Below are positions 6,389 through 11,363 of a DNA stretch of 11,363 nt, piece after piece; within the stretch, counting starts at the first letter, position 1, and each line of letters opens with the position of its first letter. The notes under the pieces are model-generated. The model searched no databases. It was not told the DNA's origin and worked only from the letters and a program-made list of their open reading frames with translations. The DNA comes from Terriglobus sp. (GTDB taxonomy: Bacteria; Acidobacteriota; Terriglobia; Terriglobales; Acidobacteriaceae), in contig JAHFTZ010000029.1 of NCBI GenBank assembly GCA_023265355.1, positions 1 through 11,363 of the forward strand, in the 5' to 3' direction. Made by a program: the position numbers and the translations under genes.

Positions 6389-6868
6389 ATGGATGTCGTC
6401 GATCCCTCTCCGTCTGATCACGACGGTCCTGGGAAGAAGTTCTCGCGGCTGCAGGGCTTGGAAATGCCCGTACCTCGCGAAGCAAAACCTTCTTCCGATA
6501 TTTCCGCGCAAGCAAAACCAGACACAAGAAAGCACCCTTTGGGCCGTTGCATCTCCTGTGGCTTCGAGCTCCGTCGTTCCCGCCTGCAGAAGGGTGATTT
6601 TCTGCGACTCCTCCTGTTTCAGGTTCCGGCACGCTGTCGCCGTTGCGGCGACCGTCAGCATACCTTCGCTCCAATGGAGGTTCTGACGGGAGCGCCATGG
6701 CGACCGATGAAGCGGGCGAGTACGGTGGGCGGCGAGGCCCCGACTCCCTTTGCCGCTGGGCCAATCAACATCCGCCAGAGAAATGCGCCCATGGTTCCTC
6801 CCGACGTCCTCCTGGAGCAAAAGAAAAAACCTCCCGTGCGCGGTAGAGACGACGGTTATAACTGGTAG
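6389..6868 (+). CDS. Small two-CxxC (zinc-ribbon-like) protein, unknown function
   Basis: A 159-residue protein not assigned to a named family. It has a disordered, Pro/Lys-rich N-terminus, then a compact segment with CISCG (Cys54, Cys57) and CRRCG (Cys83, Cys86), a spacing that fits one zinc ribbon. The C-terminus is again basic and disordered. GGAG lies ten bases before ATG 6389. Its stop is eight bases before the folP start on the same strand, so the two are probably co-transcribed, with no sign of a terminator between. Nothing in it suggests a folate role. Conserved small zinc-ribbon proteins of this layout often bind nucleic acid or partner proteins, but that is inference. Confidence 0.75.
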   Translation: MDVVDPSPSDHDGPGKKFSRLQGLEMPVPREAKPSSDISAQAKPDTRKHPLGRCISCGFELRRSRLQKGDFLRLLLFQVPARCRRCGDRQHTFAPMEVLTGAPWRPMKRASTVGGEAPTPFAAGPINIRQRNAPMVPPDVLLEQKKKPPVRGRDDGYNW

Positions 6869-6876
6869 TTGAGCGA

Positions 6877-7758
6877 ATGTCTATTCCGATGTATCACCGG
6901 CCAGTGAAGGAGTGGCGCATTGGTCCGCGCACACTCTTTCTGGGCAGACGTACGCTCCTGATGGGTATCGTGAATCTCACGCCGGACTCCTTTTCGGACG
7001 GCGGCCAGTTTCCCGCAAAGCAAGCTGCAATCGATCACGCGCTCCGTCTGCTGGATGAAGGGGCGGAGATCCTCGACCTCGGCGCGGAATCGACGCGCCC
7101 CGGCGCAACGCTCGATCTCGGGGCAGAGGACGAGCAGCAGCGATTGGCTCCTGTGCTGGAGGGCATCCTCCGTGCCCGTCCGGATTGCGTTCTATCCGTA
7201 GACACGTTTCGCGCTTCCACGGCACGTTTCGCCGTGGAGCGTGGCGCTCTGATCGTCAATGATGTCTCTGGCCTTACCTGGGACCCTGCGATGGCGCAGA
7301 CGCTCGCGACTCTCTCCTGCGGCGCAGTCCTGATGCACACGCGCGGCCTTCCCTCGGAATGGCAGTCGCAGAAGCGCCTCGATCCCACTGAAGTAATGCC
7401 TGCGGTCACAGAGGGTCTCGTCTCCATTCTTTCAAACGCGGAAAAAGCAAAGATCGCGCCAGAGCGCATCGTGCTCGATCCCGGCTTCGGCTTTGGGAAG
7501 CGGGGGGAAGAGAACCTGACGCTCCTGGCCCACTTCGGCGAGCTGCATGGCCTTGGTCAGCCGCTCCTCGCGGGCTTGTCGCGCAAAGGCTTCCTCGCGC
7601 CGCATCTCGCGCCACGCGACCGCGTGCCTGCGACCATCGCTGCGAACACGGCGGCGATTCTTGCGGGGGCGCATATTTTACGCGTTCACGACGTGGCCGC
7701 AGCGCGTCAGGCGTCCGATCTTGCGGACTCGCTTCTCGCCCAAATCGTCGCGCTCTAA
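6877..7758 (+). CDS. folP: Dihydropteroate synthase
   Basis: Joins 6-hydroxymethyl-7,8-dihydropterin pyrophosphate with p-aminobenzoate to make dihydropteroate in folate synthesis; the target of sulfonamides. The 293-residue TIM barrel carries every main motif: MGIVNLTPDSFSDGG (29-43, Asn33 for the metal), ILDLGAESTRPGA, SVDTF, VNDVSG, DPGFGFGK (from Asp201), SRKGFL (Ser235, Arg236, Lys237) and RVHDV (269-273). The usual MHM-x-G segment reads MHTRG here, with the following residues also unlike E. coli. ATG 6877 follows the previous stop by eight bases with only a weak GAG upstream; ATG 6889 is an alternative. In many relatives folP precedes the diadenylate cyclase gene; here rmuC follows 41 bp downstream instead. 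Confidence 0.95.
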   Translation: MSIPMYHRPVKEWRIGPRTLFLGRRTLLMGIVNLTPDSFSDGGQFPAKQAAIDHALRLLDEGAEILDLGAESTRPGATLDLGAEDEQQRLAPVLEGILRARPDCVLSVDTFRASTARFAVERGALIVNDVSGLTWDPAMAQTLATLSCGAVLMHTRGLPSEWQSQKRLDPTEVMPAVTEGLVSILSNAEKAKIAPERIVLDPGFGFGKRGEENLTLLAHFGELHGLGQPLLAGLSRKGFLAPHLAPRDRVPATIAANTAAILAGAHILRVHDVAAARQASDLADSLLAQIVAL

Positions 7759-7799
7759 GCCAGCCTCGCGGTATGCTGCATGGAGAAGGAAATACGAAG

Positions 7800-9263
7800 A
7801 TGCTCCTCGCACTGATCGCGCTCGCAGCGCTGAATTTCATCGGTCTGATCGTCCTGCTTCTGCGCAAAACAGAAGCACCGCAGCTTGACCCGCGCCTTGC
7901 GCAGCTCCCGGAAGCCATCACCGATCTGCGCGCTCGTTCGGGCGTGGTGGAAGACCATCTCCGCAGCAGCATCGCCGAGCTTCGCCGCGAACAAGCGGAG
8001 GCCGCACAGCACACACGCGACGCGGCATCGCGCTCCTTTGCCGAACTGCGCACGGAGATTCAGGCTTCCATCACGACGCTTGGCACCACGCTGACGCGCG
8101 GCCTCGACAGCTTCCGCACGGACAATGCAGCGTCCGCCGAACTCCTGCGCACAGCCGTAGGCAAAGATCTCGAAGCCATTGGACAGCGCCTCGCCGCGTT
8201 CATTAATGAGGCGAACAAGCAGCAGATCGTCGCGCAGGATGCCCTGCACAACCGCCTGAATGACCTTGGTATCAATCAGACGACGCAACTGGAGAAGCTG
8301 AACCGCGACAACTCCGCCAAGCTCGAAGAGATGCGCCAGACCGTCGATGAAAAGCTGCATGCCACGCTGCAGACGCGGCTTACGGAGAGCTTCGGCCAGG
8401 TGGCGACACATCTGGGCGAAGTACAAAAAGGCCTGGGTGAGATGAAGGAACTTGCGACCGGGGTCAGTGATCTCAAACGGGTCTTTTCCAACGTCAAATC
8501 ACGCGGCATTGTTGGCGAGCTTTTGCTGGAACAACTGATCGGCGAGCTCTTTACTCCGGAACAATTTCAGAAGAACGCAAAGATCAAGCAAGGCTCGCAG
8601 GAGACGGTTGAATTTGCCCTTAAAGTACCGATAGGCGAAGACCAGATAGCCCTTCTTGCGATCGACTCCAAATTCCCCCTCGGCGACTGGGAGAGATTAG
8701 AACTTGCTCGCGAAGCAGCGAACCAGAACGAGATTGAACTGGCTGGCAAAGCGTTCGAACGGTCGATCCGAAGCGAGGGGCAGAAGATCTGCAGCAAGTA
8801 CATCGAAGAGCCTACGACCCTGCCCTTCGCCATCATGTATCTGCCTACGGAAAATCTCTACGCGGAAGTCTTGCGTCGCCCGGGGCTTATTTCGGACCTC
8901 CAGCACAACTGCCAGGTCTCCGTTGTTGGCCCCAGCACTTTTATGCACATGATGGCGACCTTCCGTATGGGTTTCCGCACGATCGCCATACAGAAAAAGG
9001 GAGGCGAAGTCTGGAAGGTACTGAATGCCTCAAAGCGAGAGTTTGAGAAGTTTGGCGATCTGATGGCCAAGGTCCAGGACCAGGTCGGTACAGTTCAGAA
9101 CACCCTGGAAAAGATCCGGAGCAAGACTACGACGATTAATCGCGTCCTGAAAACGGTGGATCGTGAGGTCGCGTCCATGGGGGCCCAACCTGAAAACAAT
9201 CTTCTCGCCTTCGAAGAGATTGCTGGGGTAGCGCCTCTGCTGGCAGCAGGCGAAGAAGAATAG
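7800..9263 (+). CDS. rmuC: DNA recombination protein RmuC homologue
   Basis: RmuC family: membrane-tethered protein with a nuclease-like fold, thought to limit inversions at short repeats. The 487-residue product starts with one transmembrane helix (about residues 2-21), followed by a long Ala/Glu/Arg-rich coiled coil (about 35-215). The RmuC domain runs from SRGIVGELLLEQLI (234) through IDSKFPLGDWERL, PFAIMYLPTENLYAEVLRR and VVGPSTFMHMMATFRMGFRT to the helical tail near 460. ATG 7800 is preferred because AAGGA lies nine bases upstream and the membrane helix follows directly; ATG 7773 would put nine extra polar residues before it. The gene is downstream of folP in the same direction and may share its transcript. 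A perfect 13-bp inverted repeat spans its stop codon. Confidence 0.95.
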   Translation: MLLALIALAALNFIGLIVLLLRKTEAPQLDPRLAQLPEAITDLRARSGVVEDHLRSSIAELRREQAEAAQHTRDAASRSFAELRTEIQASITTLGTTLTRGLDSFRTDNAASAELLRTAVGKDLEAIGQRLAAFINEANKQQIVAQDALHNRLNDLGINQTTQLEKLNRDNSAKLEEMRQTVDEKLHATLQTRLTESFGQVATHLGEVQKGLGEMKELATGVSDLKRVFSNVKSRGIVGELLLEQLIGELFTPEQFQKNAKIKQGSQETVEFALKVPIGEDQIALLAIDSKFPLGDWERLELAREAANQNEIELAGKAFERSIRSEGQKICSKYIEEPTTLPFAIMYLPTENLYAEVLRRPGLISDLQHNCQVSVVGPSTFMHMMATFRMGFRTIAIQKKGGEVWKVLNASKREFEKFGDLMAKVQDQVGTVQNTLEKIRSKTTTINRVLKTVDREVASMGAQPENNLLAFEEIAGVAPLLAAGEEE

Positions 9264-9283
9264 CGCTTCCGCTGCCAGCAGAG
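9235..9283 (+). other. Inverted repeat spanning the rmuC stop codon
   Basis: CTCTGCTGGCAGC (9235-9247) is the exact reverse complement of 9271-9283, with the rmuC stop at 9261-9263 inside the 23-base loop. No T-run follows, so this is not a textbook intrinsic terminator, but it is a stable 3'-end hairpin that could protect or pause the rmuC mRNA. Confidence 0.6.
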
Positions 9284-9410
9284 CTCGTGACGGGTGGGGA
9301 AGAGGGCAGACTGCTTCTGCGGTGGGGGAAATTCAGAATGAAAGCGAAGAAACCATTCCTGTCAACAATATCGCCCTCTTCCTCTGATCAAACCGTCAGG
9401 CCGCGTTTGC

Positions 9411-9439
9411 TTTACACTCTTGAGAGCGCTCAGTATCCT
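9411..9439 (+). promoter_or_regulatory. Probable acpP-fabF promoter
   Basis: TTTACA (9411-9416, five of six -35 matches), a 17-bp spacer and TATCCT (9434-9439, four of six -10 matches) precede acpP. Transcription would start near 9446 and give a leader of about 56 nt. The -10 box lies inside an inverted repeat (9428-9447). Confidence 0.6.
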
Positions 9440-9447
9440 TACTGAGC
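9428..9447. promoter_or_regulatory. Palindrome over the acpP -10 box, possible operator
   Basis: GCTCAGTA (9428-9435) and TACTGAGC (9440-9447) form a perfect 8-bp inverted repeat with a 4-base centre, covering the -10 box. A third half-site, TCAGTA, is at 9457-9462. The placement fits a repressor operator for fatty acid synthesis genes. The sequence is not the FapR, FabT or FadR consensus, so the regulator is unknown. A transcript hairpin is an alternative. Confidence 0.45.
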
Positions 9448-9501
9448 TTCACAAGTTCAGTACCACCACAATCAAGATTTACCCTCTAGGAGATTCGCTC
9501 T

Positions 9502-9741
9502 ATGGCAGCCGTTGATGAAAAGGTGAAGCAGATTATCGTGGAACAGCTTCAGGTGGATGAAGCCGAAGTTACACCCAATGCCTCGTTCCAGGAAGACCTC
9601 GGCGCGGATTCACTCGATGTCGTCGAACTCGTCATGCAGTTCGAAGAGGCCTTCGATATCCAGATCCCCGATGAAGACGCCGAGAAGATCAAGACCGTCA
9701 AGGATGCCGTTGACTACATCGAAGCACACTCCAAGAAGTAA
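9502..9741 (+). CDS. acpP: Acyl carrier protein
   Basis: Carries growing acyl chains of type II fatty acid synthesis on a phosphopantetheine arm. The 79-residue acidic helical protein has the normal length and the attachment motif [12 protein letters not shown] with Ser37 as the modified residue. [17 protein letters not shown] forms the last helices. AGGAG (9488-9492) is nine bases before ATG 9502, a strong ribosome binding site suited to a very abundant protein. fabF starts 13 bp after its stop, the classic acpP-fabF pairing. A promoter with a palindrome over its -10 box lies upstream. Confidence 0.98.
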   Translation: MAAVDEKVKQIIVEQLQVDEAEVTPNASFQEDLGADSLDVVELVMQFEEAFDIQIPDEDAEKIKTVKDAVDYIEAHSKK

Positions 9742-9754
9742 GCAGGGCTAGATC

Positions 9755-11023
9755 GTGCAGGATTCGAAAACATTCGGCGGACGCCGCGTCGTTGTGACAG
9801 GCATTGGCATGCTTTGTGGTGTGGGGAATACCGCACCACAGGTATGGGACGGCCTTCTTGCAGGAAAGAGCGGAATGGCTGAGATCACGCACTTCGATCT
9901 CACCGGCCACTCCGTTACCTTCGCAGCCGAGGTCAAAGGTTTCGACGCGCATGACTTTGTGGAGAAGAAGGAGGCCCGGAAGATGGGCCGCTTCATCCAC
10001 TTTGCTCTTGCCGCTGCAGACGAAGCCATGAAGCAGTCCGGGCTGGTCGTCACGCCGGATATCGCGGACAACTTCGGGGTCCATATCGGCTCCGGCATCG
10101 GCGGTTTCGATGTGATCGAGCGTGAGCACACCAACCTCATGCTGGGTGGTCCACGCAAGATCTCCCCCTTCTTTATTCCCGCCGCAATCATCAACCTTGC
10201 GGCGGGACACGTCTCCATCCGGTATGGCGCCAAGGGACCCAACGAGGCCACGGCTACGGCCTGCACCTCGTCGGCACACTCCATCGGAGATGCCTTCCGC
10301 ATCATTCAGCGCGGCGATGCCGACGTCATGATTGCGGGCGGAACTGAAGCGACCATCACGCCCCTCGGCGTGGGTGGATTCGCCGCCATGCGTGCGCTCT
10401 CTACACGCAACGACGATCCCACGCATGCCTGCCGTCCCTTCGATAAAGATCGCGATGGTTTTGTCGTCGGTGAAGGCGCGGGCATTCTGATCCTCGAAGA
10501 TCTCGACTTCGCAAAGGCGCGCGGAGCTAAGATTCTTGCTGAGATCATCGGCTACGGCCTCTCGGCGGACGCCTTCCACATGACCGGCATGGCTGCCGAC
10601 GGTGAAGGCTGCTACCGCGCCATGAAGCACGCTCTCCGCGTTGCCAACATCTCACCGGACCAGGTGGATTACGTCAACGCGCACGCCACCTCGACGCCGC
10701 TGGGCGATGCCATGGAGTCGAAGGCGATTGAAAATGTCTTCGGCGAACGGGCTTTGAATCATGAGCTTCTCGTTTCCTCCACCAAGTCCATGACCGGCCA
10801 TCTTCTGGGCGGCGCGGGAGGCCTGGAGGCGGGCATCACGATCATGGCCATGCAGCAGCAGATCGTCCCTCCCACGATGAACATCGTGGAACTCGACCCG
10901 GCCTGCCGCCTAAACTACGTTCCCAACAAACCCCAGGCCGCAAAAATCGATTACGCTCTGTCGAACTCCTTCGGCTTCGGTGGAACGAACGGCTCGCTGG
11001 TCTTCAAACGCTGGACCGAGTAG
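9755..11023 (+). CDS. fabF: Beta-ketoacyl-ACP synthase II
   Basis: Elongates acyl-ACP by Claisen condensation with malonyl-ACP in the cytoplasm. The 422-residue thiolase-fold protein has the full active site: Cys170 in TACTSSAHS, His310 in NAHATSTPLGD, Lys344 and His349 in STKSMTGHLLGGAGG, and the glycine-rich NSFGFGGTNG near the C-terminus. RRVVVTGIGMLCGVGN opens the fold. Translation begins at a GTG (9755) with AGGG seven bases upstream; no in-frame ATG fits better. It follows acpP by 13 bp on the same transcript, and a bidirectional terminator lies after its stop. The full-length Cys-His-His set marks it as an elongating synthase rather than FabH or a chain-length factor. Confidence 0.97.
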   Translation: MQDSKTFGGRRVVVTGIGMLCGVGNTAPQVWDGLLAGKSGMAEITHFDLTGHSVTFAAEVKGFDAHDFVEKKEARKMGRFIHFALAAADEAMKQSGLVVTPDIADNFGVHIGSGIGGFDVIEREHTNLMLGGPRKISPFFIPAAIINLAAGHVSIRYGAKGPNEATATACTSSAHSIGDAFRIIQRGDADVMIAGGTEATITPLGVGGFAAMRALSTRNDDPTHACRPFDKDRDGFVVGEGAGILILEDLDFAKARGAKILAEIIGYGLSADAFHMTGMAADGEGCYRAMKHALRVANISPDQVDYVNAHATSTPLGDAMESKAIENVFGERALNHELLVSSTKSMTGHLLGGAGGLEAGITIMAMQQQIVPPTMNIVELDPACRLNYVPNKPQAAKIDYALSNSFGFGGTNGSLVFKRWTE

Positions 11024-11044
11024 ATCTTTCCTAAGCCCTTAGAG

Positions 11045-11083
11045 AAAAAGCCCATCGCCGAAGTCTTCGGAGATGGGCTTTTT
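11045..11083. terminator. Bidirectional intrinsic terminator between fabF and the MATE gene
   Basis: AAAAAGCCCATC (11045-11056) is the exact reverse complement of 11072-11083, with an inner CCGAAG/CTTCGG stem. The A-run on one side and T-run on the other give a U-tail in both directions. It sits between two converging genes, 21 bp after the fabF stop and directly at the 3' end of the minus-strand gene. Confidence 0.92.
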
Positions 11084-11084
11084 A

Positions 11085-11363
11085 CTATGCCGTAAGGATC
11101 GCGGTGGAACGTCGCCGCCAATAGACAAACAGGACGGCCGAGATCAGGATCAGTGCCGTCGTCAGCCCGGTCCATACGCCGAAGATGCCCCAGTGCGCCC
11201 AGTAGTAGAGGCCTACGCCCATGGGGATACCCACGATCCAATAGCCGACGAAGTTCGCGATCATGGGAACGCGTGTCAGGCCGAGACCGCGCAGTGCCCC
11301 CGTGGCCACGATCTGCACACCGTCAAAGACGGCAAACGCCGCCGCCAGAGCGAAGAGCGGCAC
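11085..11363 (-). CDS. MATE family efflux transporter, C-terminal part (N-terminus beyond right edge)
   Basis: Only the last ~92 residues are in the window; the family is about 450 residues, so most of the gene lies to the right and the Met at 11363 need not be the start. The fragment holds the typical C-lobe pattern: FDGVQIVATGALRGLGLTR, then NFVGYWIVGIPMG, then a membrane helix over WGIFGVWTGLTTALI, and a basic tail. MATE transporters export cationic drugs or dyes using Na+ or H+ gradients in the inner membrane. The substrate cannot be judged from this end. The gene converges on fabF with a shared terminator. Confidence 0.85.
   Translation of the reverse strand: MPLFALAAAFAVFDGVQIVATGALRGLGLTRVPMIANFVGYWIVGIPMGVGLYYWAHWGIFGVWTGLTTALILISAVLFVYWRRRSTAILTA

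Noticed and set aside
6155..6820. Minus-strand open frames of 172 and 221 codons across the merR end and the CxxC gene
   Set aside because: They run through the merR terminator hairpin and have no recognisable motifs; the plus-strand genes have ribosome binding sites or domain support.
9698..10630. Minus-strand open frame of 310 codons across acpP and fabF
   Set aside because: It is antisense to two certain genes, has no recognisable domain or ribosome binding site, and is a shadow of their codon bias.

Overview
The window looks like the chromosome of a soil Acidobacterium of the Terriglobus/Granulicella/Edaphobacter type. The reasons are high GC with GC-rich third codon positions, the mix of genes (PyrR-controlled pyrimidine genes, a secreted sialate O-acetylesterase-like enzyme, short Cys-x-x-Cys proteins, folP, rmuC, acpP-fabF), and the style of the intergenic repeats. 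This assignment rests on resemblance only. No rRNA, tRNA, CRISPR array, prophage or transposase gene is visible.

Left part (1-3428). The N-terminal four-fifths of pyrB (aspartate carbamoyltransferase) and the complete pyrR (pyrimidine regulator) both lie on the minus strand, in the order expected for a pyr operon. About 2 kb separates them. That stretch holds a plus-strand secreted SGNH-family esterase gene, bounded on each side by one copy of a ~149-bp structured repeat in the same orientation. The repeat has terminal inverted repeats (GGGTGCCCC/GGGGCACCC) and three internal stems that are kept, with wobble or compensating changes, in both copies. This is the clearest non-genic structure in the window.

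Middle-left (3429-5436). Three minus-strand genes follow: a CrtO-like integral membrane acyltransferase-family protein, a zinc-ribbon membrane protein, and a lipoprotein of unknown function.

Centre (5437-5809). This gap has no protein gene but is dense in signals on the plus strand. It holds a TTGACA promoter, a predicted rod-shaped RNA of about 100 nt, a strong intrinsic terminator, and then a 76-bp nested inverted repeat just ahead of a MerR-type regulator gene. It could be a stand-alone small RNA of about 154 nt, or a riboswitch- or attenuator-like leader of the merR gene. I could not match it to 6S RNA, SRP RNA or a known riboswitch.

Right part (5810-11363). All genes but the last are on the plus strand: the MerR-type regulator with its own terminator; a small two-CxxC protein, folP (folate synthesis) and rmuC; then acpP-fabF, the core acyl carrier protein and elongating ketosynthase of fatty acid synthesis. 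The acpP-fabF pair has a recognisable promoter whose -10 box sits inside a perfect palindrome. A bidirectional terminator ends fabF, and the C-terminal end of a MATE transporter gene converges from the right edge.
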